Part shown: positions 1 to 8,120 of the stretch, piece after piece | Layout: each line of letters opens with the position of its first letter | Numbering within the stretch: the stretch's first letter is position 1 | NCBI RefSeq assembly: GCF_050409585.1 | Contig: NZ_JBNUPE010000015.1 | Coordinates: forward strand, 1 to 45,733 | Direction: 5' to 3' | Source: Facklamia sp050409585 | GTDB taxonomy: Bacteria; Bacillota; Bacilli; Lactobacillales; Aerococcaceae | Length of the DNA: 45,733 bases | Notes under the pieces: model-generated | The model's database searches: none | The model's input: the letters and a program-made list of their open reading frames with translations, nothing else | Told to the model about the DNA's origin: nothing | Position numbers and translations under genes: made by a program

Positions 1-108
1 GAAGTAACCAGTCGGTTACCTCACCTACTCATCAACCCTATTTGACAAAGAGCCACCATTAGTTGCTTAATCTCCTTGGATAGCATCAACCCTATTTGAC
101 ATAAAGCC
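1..108 (+). mobile_element. Two ISL3-type element ends in tandem (remnants)
   Basis: Two copies of an ISL3-family-like terminal repeat lie at 30-54 and 84-108. Both read CATCAACCCTATTTGACA and end in AGCC. The stretch 58-108 nearly matches 43680-43730, which is the end of a recognisable ISL3 transposase fragment in the same orientation. Only the outer ends are visible here, so a complete element, if any, lies left of the window. Bases 1-30 contain a small inverted repeat (GTAACC/GGTTAC). Confidence 0.65.
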
Positions 109-121
109 AATTTATATAAAA

Positions 122-616
122 TTACTCACCAGTAACTTCTTTTGATAACTCAATTGCGATATCGGTAGTGTCTTCAATCTCATGTTTTAAATTGGCGAAA
201 CTTTCAAGAATTTCTTCAAATGATTGTCCAATTTCTTCTTTTAATTCATTAGCTGAATGAGCTAAAACTTCTTTAAAATCAGAATCATCATTTTGATTAG
301 CAAGAGAATGCTGCGTTTCTTCAATTGAACTAAATAATTGATTTTTCAAGTTTGTTAGAGAAAATTTTAATTCTTCTGCCGTTTCTGAAAAAGATACTTT
401 AGCATCTTCACTTGCTAAAGCAGCAACATCAGATAACTCTTGACCCTTTTTAAGAGCAAGCTCTTTATAAGAAGCCAATTGATCGCGCGCTTCCACACTC
501 GATTCTGATAATTTCTTACGATACTCCTCTGTTTTTTCAGGGTATAGATAATTAACTACCGCATAGGCACCTGCAAGACCTGCTACCATACCGATAACTG
601 TTTTTAATTTGGTCAT
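122..616 (-). CDS. YtxH-like membrane-associated stress protein
   Basis: This is a 164-residue protein with one short hydrophobic N-terminal segment (about residues 6-24, rich in Gly and Ala) followed by a long, charged, helical and probably coiled-coil region rich in Glu, Lys and Ser. That layout is typical of YtxH-domain proteins, which are small membrane-tethered proteins linked to general stress in Firmicutes. No catalytic motif is visible. The start is supported by AAGGAG seven bases upstream. A promoter of its own lies at 681-709. It is probably a single-gene unit, as its 3' end abuts IS remnants. The family call rests on architecture, not on a diagnostic motif. Confidence 0.55.
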   Translation of the reverse strand: MTKLKTVIGMVAGLAGAYAVVNYLYPEKTEEYRKKLSESSVEARDQLASYKELALKKGQELSDVAALASEDAKVSFSETAEELKFSLTNLKNQLFSSIEETQHSLANQNDDSDFKEVLAHSANELKEEIGQSFEEILESFANLKHEIEDTTDIAIELSKEVTGE

Positions 617-680
617 ATTTTTTCCACTCCTTAAATCTTTTTTAAGAAGAATTCATTTTAAAGACCTTCTTAATACATAA

Positions 681-709
681 ATATTAACAGATAAAGCCTT
701 TTCACTCAA
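681..709 (-). promoter_or_regulatory. Sigma-A promoter of the YtxH-like gene
   Basis: On the minus strand TTGAGT (709-704) and TAATAT (686-681) are separated by 17 bases. The site lies about 65 bases upstream of the YtxH-like start codon. Confidence 0.6.
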
Positions 710-762
710 GAAATCTGCTTAAAAATACACCCCTAAACTACCTAAGGGATGCAGGATGTCTG

Positions 763-785
763 AAAATAAGCTTAACGCTTATTTT
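763..785 (-). terminator. Hairpin at the end of the LPQTG mini-gene
   Basis: AAAATAAGC and GCTTATTTT form a 9-bp stem around a 5-base loop. The stop codon of the mini-gene lies in the loop. The T-rich 3' arm suggests a weak terminator that could act in both directions. Confidence 0.45.
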
Positions 786-882
786 TATTGCCTTTGTATA
801 CCATTGCAATACCACCGATTAAAGCAATCGCTGCGATCACAATCAAAAACCAAGTAGCCATTTCGCCTGTTTGTGGTAACAT
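772..882 (-). CDS. 36-residue LPQTG sorting-signal protein
   Basis: This small reading frame encodes MLPQTGE, then a hydrophobic segment of about 20 residues, then a basic tail KGNKNKR. That is the complete C-terminal cell-wall sorting signal recognised by sortase A, with nothing in front of it. It has a ribosome site (GAGGT, six bases before the ATG). An in-frame TGA four codons upstream shows that it does not continue into a larger frame. It lies just beyond the terminator of oppF and before a YtxH-like gene. It could be the surviving 3' end of a lost surface-protein gene or a real micro-protein. It lacks a signal peptide, so ordinary sortase anchoring is doubtful. Confidence 0.55.
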   Translation of the reverse strand: MLPQTGEMATWFLIVIAAIALIGGIAMVYKGNKNKR

Positions 883-933
883 TTTTCTACCTCATTTCTA
901 AATGATATATTAATTTTACACTAACTTATAATA

Positions 934-962
934 AAAGAAAAGCCGAGATTAAAACCTCGACT
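934..962 (-). terminator. Rho-independent terminator of the opp operon
   Basis: On the minus strand AGTCGAG pairs with CTCGGCT (one G-U pair) and is followed by TTTTCTTTTAT. It lies directly after the oppF stop codon. The G-U pair forms only in the leftward transcript, which fits this direction. Confidence 0.75.
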
Positions 963-969
963 TAAACTC

Positions 970-1905
970 TTAATGATACATTTCCTGATATTTAGCCAAT
1001 TCAGCTTCATTACAATAAATGTAGTGTTCTGGGAGTACTTCACGTACTTTTGGTATATCAGTTGAATAATCATGCATTTCAGGATCATAAACTTTCAATT
1101 TAACTTTACGAGCAAGCTCTGGGTCTGGAATAGGTACAGCAGAAAGTAAAGCTTGTGTATAAGGATGAATTGGATTACGGAATAATTCTTCAGTTTCCGC
1201 AACTTCAAGAATACGACCATTACGAATTACTGCTATTCTATCAGAAATATAACGTACGACTGATAAGTCATGAGCAATAAAAATATAAGTTAAGCCATTT
1301 TCACGTTGGAATTTACGGAGTAAGTTAAGAACTTGCGCCCGAACAGAAACATCTAAAGATGAGATCGGCTCATCTGCAATAACAAGTTCTGGTTCCATAA
1401 TAAGGGCTCGAGCAATCCCAATACGTTGACGTTGTCCACCTGAGAACTCATGAGGATAACGATACATATGCTCAGATAAAAGTCCAACTTCTTTAAGCAT
1501 ATTCTCAACTTTTTGCAAGCGATCTTCTTCATCTTTAAATAAATTAAAGTTATAAAGGCCTTCTGAGATAATATACTCTACTGTTGCACGGTCATTCAAA
1601 GAGGCAGAGGGATCTTGAAAGACCATTTGAATGTCACCAATTAATTCCTTGCGGTCTTTTTCAGATAATTTAGTATTAATTCTTTTACCTTTAAAGAGAA
1701 TTTCTCCTCCTGAAGTTTTATTAATACCATTAATTGCACGACCAATAGTTGTTTTACCAGATCCAGACTCACCTACTAATGATAAGGTTTCTCCTTTAAA
1801 TACATGGAAAGTGGCATCTTTAACAGCAACGAACTTGTCTTTGCCTTCACCAAAAGTGATTTCAAGGTCGTTTACCTCAACTAATTTTTCTCTATTTTTC
1901 TCCAT
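970..1905 (-). CDS. oppF: Oligopeptide ABC transporter ATP-binding protein OppF
   Basis: One of the two cytoplasmic ATPases that power oligopeptide uptake through OppB/OppC. The 311-residue protein has a Walker A motif GESGSGKTT (about residues 45-53), the Q-loop in FQDPSAS, an ABC signature FSGGQRQR and a Walker B ending in VIADEP. The C-terminal HPYTQALLSAVPIPDP segment is typical of OppF/DppF ATPases. The length matches streptococcal AmiF (about 308 residues). The start codon lies inside the 3' end of oppD (14-base overlap), with AGAGGAG as ribosome site, so translation is coupled. It is the last gene of oppABCDF and is followed by a terminator. Confidence 0.95.
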   Translation of the reverse strand: MEKNREKLVEVNDLEITFGEGKDKFVAVKDATFHVFKGETLSLVGESGSGKTTIGRAINGINKTSGGEILFKGKRINTKLSEKDRKELIGDIQMVFQDPSASLNDRATVEYIISEGLYNFNLFKDEEDRLQKVENMLKEVGLLSEHMYRYPHEFSGGQRQRIGIARALIMEPELVIADEPISSLDVSVRAQVLNLLRKFQRENGLTYIFIAHDLSVVRYISDRIAVIRNGRILEVAETEELFRNPIHPYTQALLSAVPIPDPELARKVKLKVYDPEMHDYSTDIPKVREVLPEHYIYCNEAELAKYQEMYH

Positions 1906-2980
1906 TTGCTAACTCCTCTCTAAGAGCTGCATCTGCACCATGAACTTTCTTCAATTTTTCATGAAGGTTATGAATAACAGATGGTTTTTCAGCTTCCGGT
2001 GCTCGAGGATCTAGTAACCATGTTTTAGCGTAGTGAGTGTCTGAAACTTTAAACATAGGTGGTTCAGCTTCATAGTCAATTTGCATTGCATAAGGACTAC
2101 GTGGAGCAAAAGCATCTCCTTCAATTTTTGTATAAAGAGAAGGTGGTGTACCTGCAATTGAGAATAGATCTTCTTCCGGATTTGATAATTGTGGTAATGA
2201 TGATAAAAGTGCCCATGTGTAAGGATGTCTTGGGTCATAGAAGATATCTTCTACTGTTCCTGTTTCAATGACTTGTCCCGCATACATTACTGCAACACGG
2301 TCAGCAATTTGAGCCACTACACCCAAGTCATGAGTAATGAAGATAGTTGTAAATTCATATTCTTTTTGTAAATCTTTTAGTAATCTTAGAATTTGAGCTT
2401 GAATAGTAACATCTAAAGCAGTCGTTGGTTCATCACAAATCAATACTTTAGGACGACATGCCAATGCAATTGCAATGACAATACGTTGACGCATTCCACC
2501 TGAATATTCAAATGGATAATCGTCAAAGCGTTTTTCAGCATTACGAATACCAACCCGTTCCATCAAGTCGATAGCAATTTGTTTAGCTTCGGACTGTGAA
2601 GCCCCACGATGTTTGGTGATCACTTCGGTTATTTGTGTTCCGATAGTTAAGACTGGGTTTAAGGATGTCATTGGATCTTGGAAAATTGTTGCCATTTCTT
2701 TACCACGATATTTTAACCATTGTTTTGGGGAATTAAAGTTTTGTAGCTCTTCACCTTTATATATTATTTTCCCTTCTGGAATACTACCATTTTTTTCAAG
2801 CATTCCTGTAAAAGTTTTCGTGAGAACAGATTTACCTGACCCAGATTCCCCTACTAACGCCAAAACTTCTCCCTCATAAAGATCTAAATCGATACCACGA
2901 ATAGCTGTTAACTGCGCATCACGCACTGCAAATTTAACAACCAGATCTCTAATTTCTAATATCTTTTTCTTCTCTGTCAT
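1892..2980 (-). CDS. oppD: Oligopeptide ABC transporter ATP-binding protein OppD
   Basis: The second ATPase of the oligopeptide transporter, 362 residues, close to streptococcal AmiE (about 355). Visible motifs are Walker A GESGSGKS, FQDPMTSLNPV (Q-loop), the signature YSGGMRQR with Tyr in place of Leu, and Walker B VLICDEPTTALDV. The H-loop is in FITHDLGVV. The family's C-terminal HPYTWALLSSLPQL segment is present. OppD and OppF form a heterodimer on the membrane proteins. It starts 12 bases after oppC and overlaps oppF. Confidence 0.95.
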   Translation of the reverse strand: MTEKKKILEIRDLVVKFAVRDAQLTAIRGIDLDLYEGEVLALVGESGSGKSVLTKTFTGMLEKNGSIPEGKIIYKGEELQNFNSPKQWLKYRGKEMATIFQDPMTSLNPVLTIGTQITEVITKHRGASQSEAKQIAIDLMERVGIRNAEKRFDDYPFEYSGGMRQRIVIAIALACRPKVLICDEPTTALDVTIQAQILRLLKDLQKEYEFTTIFITHDLGVVAQIADRVAVMYAGQVIETGTVEDIFYDPRHPYTWALLSSLPQLSNPEEDLFSIAGTPPSLYTKIEGDAFAPRSPYAMQIDYEAEPPMFKVSDTHYAKTWLLDPRAPEAEKPSVIHNLHEKLKKVHGADAALREELANGEK

Positions 2981-2992
2981 TTCAATGTCCTC

Positions 2993-3928
2993 CTATATAT
3001 GATTCTTAGGATCAGTTGCATCAGCTAATGCTTGACCCACAATGTAAAGAGAAACTGAAATCAAGGCAAGAACAGACACAGGTATCCAGAACAAGTAGGG
3101 CTTAGAAGCGATATTTGTGGAATATTTTTGAATTAAACCACCTAACGAAACAATGTCGGCAGACAATCCAACCCCAATAAAGGATAGGAAAGTTTCTGTC
3201 GCTATAAAACCAGGCAATATTCTGGAAACATCTGTAGTTATAATGGATGTCAAGTAAGGTAAGATATTCTTAAATATCATACGATTAGCTGGAGTCCCTA
3301 AAGTCCTAGACGCTAGGTTATATTCCCGATCTCGCATAATCATTACTTGTACACGAATAAAGTATGCCGTAAAAATCCATGAAGTGAGGGTCATTGCAAA
3401 AAGTAAATTCCAAAATCCATTACCTAAAGAATAAGCTAATACCATAATGATTAATAATGTAGGAATATTACCGAATATATTGTAGACTTCAAGCATGAAA
3501 ACGTCAATCTTTTGCGACATTCCCCAGAAAGCACCTACAATTACACCGATAACAGTGGTAATTAGAGTTGCTAAAACAGTAATTGAAATAGACGTTTTCG
3601 CTCCAGACCAAGTAGCATCAAAAAGCGATTGTCCGTTTGCATCTGTCCCAAACCAATGTTCACTATTTGGTTCAATATAGCGTGCAGATAAATCATTTAT
3701 TTTTTCTGCATTCATCGGGTCATATCCAGAGAACATTGGTTGAATAAATGACATCAAAATAATGACCAACATCAAAATAAGAAAGAAGATAGCTACTTTA
3801 TTTCTCCCAAAAGTTCTCCAAACCGATTGCCAATAAGAGTATTTTGGCGAATCAATTTTTTCTGCTTCAACATCATTGGTTTCTACAAAACGAAACGAAG
3901 CATCATTAATTTTTGGTTGTACTTCCAT
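2993..3928 (-). CDS. oppC: Oligopeptide ABC transporter permease OppC
   Basis: A 311-residue inner permease of the oligopeptide importer. It has a hydrophobic segment at about residues 45-70, an extracytoplasmic stretch with WFGTDANGQSLFDATWSGAK, and then the five-segment BPD transport core. The EAA-type ATPase contact loop is visible as REYNLASRTLGTPANRMIFKN. Length and order match streptococcal AmiD. Its ATG overlaps the oppB stop codon by one base (TAATG), so the two permeases are translationally coupled. Confidence 0.93.
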   Translation of the reverse strand: MEVQPKINDASFRFVETNDVEAEKIDSPKYSYWQSVWRTFGRNKVAIFFLILMLVIILMSFIQPMFSGYDPMNAEKINDLSARYIEPNSEHWFGTDANGQSLFDATWSGAKTSISITVLATLITTVIGVIVGAFWGMSQKIDVFMLEVYNIFGNIPTLLIIMVLAYSLGNGFWNLLFAMTLTSWIFTAYFIRVQVMIMRDREYNLASRTLGTPANRMIFKNILPYLTSIITTDVSRILPGFIATETFLSFIGVGLSADIVSLGGLIQKYSTNIASKPYLFWIPVSVLALISVSLYIVGQALADATDPKNHI

Positions 3929-5424
3929 TATTTATCCTCCTTCACTTCTAGGCGGATACGAGGATCCACAAGAGTCATGGCGATATCACCTAATAAGATT
4001 GATAAGACCCCTAATACTGAGAATATGAAAATTAAGCCAACAGCAATTGGGTTATTGTGAGAAAGAATTGCATCTGGCAGCATTTTACCCATTCCAGGAA
4101 TAGCGAATACTTGCTCAGTAATTGTGGCTCCAGCAATCGAAAAGATTATTGCTCCTGGGATTCCATTAACAATTGGGATTATCGCATTTTTAAAGATATG
4201 CTTACGCGAGATTTCTGATTCGCTCAAACCTTTAGATCTAGCAAATTTTACATAGTCAGATGATTGTTGATCAACCATATAACGTCGAATCCACATTACA
4301 GTACCAGAAAGTGACAACAAAGCTAAAACGACAATTGGCATTATATAGGATTTGATATTCTCTGGTCCTAAGATTGGAAATAGGTCTGGTAAACCAAAGA
4401 ACTTATTCCCCACAAAACGACCAAAGAAAATGAAAGCAACTGAAGGTACTGAGATTAAAAGTGTGATAAAGGCTGTTCCTAATTTATCAACCCATTGTCC
4501 TTTATATCGAGCCATCAACATAGCCATTGGTATTCCAATCAAATACATTAAAAATATTGCCGTTACACCGTTCCTAAAGGAAATCATCATCATAGACGGA
4601 TCTTCATTATTAGATTCTGCGCCCGCATAATTTGACCCTTCAAACATTCTCTTCTCAGTTAATGAGAGTTCAGATGTTGGTTTATAATAACGTGTATAGG
4701 GGTTAATAGCTGATTTAAAAGATTTCCCATCTGGCATAATAATTTCTTCCGTTACAGGACGTCCTTGTTTATTTGTAATCACATCTATAACTGGCTTACC
4801 CGCAAATGTTGGGTATGAAACTCCTAAATTTAATTTGAAAATATTTTGATGAATGAATGGGAATTTTTTATTGAAATAAATTTGATAATAGTATTTAGTT
4901 CCTGAGCCAGTTAGTGCCCAACCGACTGTCTTATCATGGGTAATTTGATATCCACGTTTTAGATCTGGATTTTCTGGATCTTTAACTCGCCAAGGATGAT
5001 CGACTTGAATTAGGTTTTTATAAAAATTAAAAACTCTGGCACCAATAGAGATGTCATCAGTGGCAAAGTAACCTCCACTAATTGGAAGTTGCCCTATTTC
5101 CCACTCTTTATTATCTTTACTCCACTTTTCTATAATTGCTTGATTCTCTGGACTTTCAACATTGGTAAATTCAGGATAATCTTTCTGAACTTCCTCTTGA
5201 AAGTCTCTTTGATTTAAATAATGAAGGTAGCCCATTCGGTCAAAAGCACTATTTTGATATTCTAGAAGTTGGTCAGGTTGTGATTTTAATTTACTAATCG
5301 CAGGGTCATCCTTGAAGATTGAATTTCTCGGCACCAATGAAAAAATGGCTAAATACACTAAGGTAGTAACCATAAAGATCGAAAAAAGTGACCGAAGAAT
5401 TCGTTTGAATATATATTTTTTCAT
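3928..5424 (-). CDS. oppB: Oligopeptide ABC transporter permease OppB (AmiC type)
   Basis: A 498-residue permease, the same size as streptococcal AmiC and much longer than enteric OppB (about 306). The extra length is a large extracytoplasmic domain between the first membrane segment (about residues 8-30) and the others (from about residue 285). The EAA loop appears as DYVKFARSKGLSESEISRKH. The start at 5424 was chosen because AGGAGG lies six bases upstream. An in-frame ATG further upstream (5475) sits in the hairpin between oppA and oppB and has no ribosome site. The gene follows oppA through that hairpin. Confidence 0.93.
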   Translation of the reverse strand: MKKYIFKRILRSLFSIFMVTTLVYLAIFSLVPRNSIFKDDPAISKLKSQPDQLLEYQNSAFDRMGYLHYLNQRDFQEEVQKDYPEFTNVESPENQAIIEKWSKDNKEWEIGQLPISGGYFATDDISIGARVFNFYKNLIQVDHPWRVKDPENPDLKRGYQITHDKTVGWALTGSGTKYYYQIYFNKKFPFIHQNIFKLNLGVSYPTFAGKPVIDVITNKQGRPVTEEIIMPDGKSFKSAINPYTRYYKPTSELSLTEKRMFEGSNYAGAESNNEDPSMMMISFRNGVTAIFLMYLIGIPMAMLMARYKGQWVDKLGTAFITLLISVPSVAFIFFGRFVGNKFFGLPDLFPILGPENIKSYIMPIVVLALLSLSGTVMWIRRYMVDQQSSDYVKFARSKGLSESEISRKHIFKNAIIPIVNGIPGAIIFSIAGATITEQVFAIPGMGKMLPDAILSHNNPIAVGLIFIFSVLGVLSILLGDIAMTLVDPRIRLEVKEDK

Positions 5425-5443
5425 TTGAATCCTCCTATAATAA

Positions 5444-5475
5444 ATGAAAAAGGCTAATTTCTCAGCCTTTTTCAT
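5444..5475 (-). terminator. Intercistronic hairpin between oppA and oppB
   Basis: A perfect 12-bp inverted repeat (ATGAAAAAGGCT / AGCCTTTTTCAT, 8-base loop) with a T-rich 3' arm lies 22 bases after the oppA stop. It probably terminates most transcripts, so that OppA is made in excess over OppBCDF. It could also protect the oppA mRNA 3' end. Confidence 0.7.
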
Positions 5476-5497
5476 CTAAGATTACATTTTCTTTTGA

Positions 5498-7636
5498 CTA
5501 TTCAGCCGCTTCTTCAGTTTCTTCAGCTGATTCGTCCATCATTTCTTCTTCAGTTTCTTCAGCTGATTCATCCATCATCTCTTCTTCAGATTCTTCACCT
5601 TCTACAGCCTCTTCGCCTTCTGCAGATTCAGAAGCTGACTCGTCACTTTCTTCTTTAGTAGAGCTGCTTGAAAGACTGGATGCATCAAGTTTGTTTGCTG
5701 ACCAATCATCATAAGCTGCCTGCCATTGTTCTTTAGATACTGGTTCAGATTGAACTTTCATGAATTTGAAACGTTGAGATCCAGTACCGGCAAATGCATA
5801 TGGTACTGAGAATGGAACTATGTTAGTAACACGTAACTGAGATCCTCCGGCACGGATTGGCAAGGCAATCGCTGCATCAGTTAACCAAGCTTGCGCTTTT
5901 GCATACGCATCATAACGAGCATCTAAATCATCAGTAATTGCTGCTGCCGCATTGACTAATTCGGCATATTCGAACAACCCTGAAGCTTCACGTGCTTCTG
6001 CATATGGATCTTCTTGTCCTTCTTTAAGGAGTGGATCAAATCCAATTGGCACTAAGAATGTACCGTTTGTTGGTAAATAGATATCTAAGAAAGTAGATGG
6101 GTCTAAGTAGTCAGGAATCCATCCAGATTCATTAGTAATATCATAATCTACTTCTGCAGCAACAGTAGCATTAAATGTTGAAGCAAGATATGTATCTTGA
6201 TTGAGTAACACAGGGTTAATTATAACATTTTCAGCACCTAAGGAATCTTCAATAGAAGCTTTCATAGATTTAGCTAAGTTCACTGATCTTGGAATAGATT
6301 CAAGAACTGGTAAATCTAATTGAATAGGCCACTCTACACCTTCTAATTCTGATTTAGCTTGTTCAATAAGTTTAGCAGCTTTTTCAGGGTTATAGAAAGC
6401 ATCCTGACCATCTTCTAAATTAATACCTTCATATAATTCAGGGTTCATTTCTTCTAAGTGGCGTTCAACAGCTTCACCAAATGACTCGCCATTTACCATA
6501 GCAAAGTTCGGAGCAACTAATGTGTTACGGATATCTGTATCAGCAAACTCTTCACCAAAATCTTGAGTCATATAGGTATGCTTATCAAAACCAAACATGA
6601 TAGCTTGACGGAAAGCTTTATTTAAAACAGCCGCATGTGTATCTTCATGTTGCTTGTCATTTTCTTTGCCGGTCGCTTCATGCTTAATACGGTTTAAGTT
6701 AAATTGTAGTAAGAATGATGAACCTGGACGTTGAGCTTGAGTGATATACTCACCAAATTCTTTTTGTACATCTTCATAAATTGGAAGCGTAGGATTTACA
6801 CCAAATGCTGATGTTGCCCCATCCTTATAGAGTCGATAGAACACTTCTGGGTCGGAGTTATCATTATAGGTATACTGTACTGAATCAATAAATACGTTTT
6901 CTAAATCCCAATAAGATTCATTCTTAACATATTCGATTTGGGATTTTGCAGTTAAGTTAGCTAAAACGAATGGTCCGTTATAAAGAATTGAAGCAGGGTC
7001 TAATGAACCAAAATCTTCTCCAACAGAATCTAAAAATTCTTGATTGATTGGATATAAAATACCATAAGTTGTTTTTGAGTTGAAATATGGCTCTGGTCTT
7101 TCAAGTGTATACTCAAGGGTATAATCATCAACCGCTTTAACTCCGACTTCTTCAAAGTCAGTAATCTTACCGTTGATATAATCATTCAAGCCTTTGATTG
7201 AGTATTGAACAATTGGTAACATTTCTGACTGAACCTCTACAGCGTGTTTTAAACCAGTTACGAAGTCATGAGCAGTTGTTTCAGCCACTTCGTTACCGTT
7301 GTTATCTACCCACATAACTCCTGGACGGATTTTATAAGTATAGACTAAACCATCCTCAGAAACTTCATGGGATTCAGCAGCTGCAGGAATGTAGTTTCCA
7401 TATCGATCATTTTCATATAAACTTTCAATAAAGTTTGTTCCGTGGTTCGTGTTAATATCACGCATTGAGAATGTATAGTCTAAAGTAGTAGGGTCAGTTA
7501 GATAAGTCGTTTTATATTCTGGAACCAAGTCCCCAACTACATCTGATTGCGCTGAAGCTAACATCGGAACTACTGCGGAACCGAGCGTCAAAGCAGTTAC
7601 AAAAGAAACAACTACTTTTCTTAACGATTTCTTCAT
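5498..7636 (-). CDS. oppA: Oligopeptide-binding protein OppA, without lipobox and with acidic tail
   Basis: Extracellular family 5 solute-binding protein that captures peptides for OppBCDF. It is 712 residues long. The N-terminal 30 residues form a Sec signal (MKKSLRK, hydrophobic core, ending ASA|Q), which predicts signal peptidase I cleavage. There is no cysteine, so no lipobox, unlike typical Gram-positive OppA/AmiA lipoproteins. The binding domain runs from about residue 35 to 640 and includes SBP_5 features such as AAESHEVSEDGLVYTYKIR and FRQAIMFGFD. The last 60 residues are a Ser/Glu-rich acidic tail with two tandem copies of EEMMDESAEETE. AAGGAGG lies seven bases before the ATG. It is transcribed from the promoter at 7727-7755, under a perfect cre. 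How it stays at the cell is unclear. Confidence 0.92.
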   Translation of the reverse strand: MKKSLRKVVVSFVTALTLGSAVVPMLASAQSDVVGDLVPEYKTTYLTDPTTLDYTFSMRDINTNHGTNFIESLYENDRYGNYIPAAAESHEVSEDGLVYTYKIRPGVMWVDNNGNEVAETTAHDFVTGLKHAVEVQSEMLPIVQYSIKGLNDYINGKITDFEEVGVKAVDDYTLEYTLERPEPYFNSKTTYGILYPINQEFLDSVGEDFGSLDPASILYNGPFVLANLTAKSQIEYVKNESYWDLENVFIDSVQYTYNDNSDPEVFYRLYKDGATSAFGVNPTLPIYEDVQKEFGEYITQAQRPGSSFLLQFNLNRIKHEATGKENDKQHEDTHAAVLNKAFRQAIMFGFDKHTYMTQDFGEEFADTDIRNTLVAPNFAMVNGESFGEAVERHLEEMNPELYEGINLEDGQDAFYNPEKAAKLIEQAKSELEGVEWPIQLDLPVLESIPRSVNLAKSMKASIEDSLGAENVIINPVLLNQDTYLASTFNATVAAEVDYDITNESGWIPDYLDPSTFLDIYLPTNGTFLVPIGFDPLLKEGQEDPYAEAREASGLFEYAELVNAAAAITDDLDARYDAYAKAQAWLTDAAIALPIRAGGSQLRVTNIVPFSVPYAFAGTGSQRFKFMKVQSEPVSKEQWQAAYDDWSANKLDASSLSSSSTKEESDESASESAEGEEAVEGEESEEEMMDESAEETEEEMMDESAEETEEAAE

Positions 7637-7726
7637 TAATTTTCCTCCTTAAAAATGTACAAAGCGACAAACAATAAAGTTTTTCTGAGTATACTTCCCT
7701 CACTTTCAAAAACTGTAATTGCTTAC

Positions 7727-7755
7727 ATTTTACCAATTAGTGAAAACGCTGTCAA
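7727..7755 (-). promoter_or_regulatory. oppA promoter
   Basis: On the minus strand TTGACA (7755-7750) and TAAAAT (7732-7727) are 17 bases apart, a near-ideal sigma-A promoter about 90 bases upstream of oppA. The cre at 7741-7754 covers the -35 element and half of the spacer. Confidence 0.85.
7741..7754 (+). promoter_or_regulatory. cre site (CcpA operator) on the oppA promoter
   Basis: TGAAAACGCTGTCA matches the consensus TGWAANCGNTNWCA at every position. Because it overlaps the -35 element of the oppA promoter, CcpA binding should repress the opp operon when a preferred sugar is present. The repression is inferred from the position. Confidence 0.8.
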
Positions 7756-8120
7756 GCCATTTGATTTTAAAGTTTAAGTCTTGCAGCGATTGTAAGTCAG
7801 TTTACTTTGTTTTAGTATGAAATAGAAAGAGCAAAACTAGAACGGTTGATTCTTTCTAATCATTCCTAAGAGGGTGTAGAAAATGTTATCGTTTTCTCAC
7901 TCCTGTCCTTAATATTAAACAATCTTCCAAACAATTTCCATATTAGTTTGATTAGAATTTGATTTGAAAAGCGCTTCATCTTCTAATAATCTCAACTAAG
8001 ATTAGCGATGGTTAGCGATTAATCAAACTTTACTATCTATATATTCTCACAAAGCAATAAACTAATAACTATAATTATATAATTTATCAAAATTTAGTCA
8101 ATAATATACCTATTGGGTTA
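7756..8120. other. Gene-free stretch between oppA promoter and fruA
   Basis: No convincing gene is visible in about 365 bases. It holds a cre-like site TGTTATCGTTTTCT (7884-7897, 12 of 14 consensus positions), a second CG-centred partial palindrome TGAAAAGCGCTTCA (7965-7978) that does not fit the cre spacing, and a direct repeat TTAGCGAT at 8002 and 8012 with a 10-base period. It may carry operators or a small RNA. I cannot assign a promoter or product. Confidence 0.4.

Noticed and set aside
30..108. CRISPR-like repeats at the left edge
   Set aside because: Only two copies exist, with a 29-base gap that is itself transposase end sequence. They match ISL3 terminal repeats.
5425..5475. Longer OppB starting at 5475
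   Set aside because: The extra codons are the hairpin between oppA and oppB and lack a ribosome site.
7965..7978. TGAAAAGCGCTTCA as a cre site
   Set aside because: The central CG is one base off the consensus spacing in both orientations, so it is only noted as a partial palindrome.
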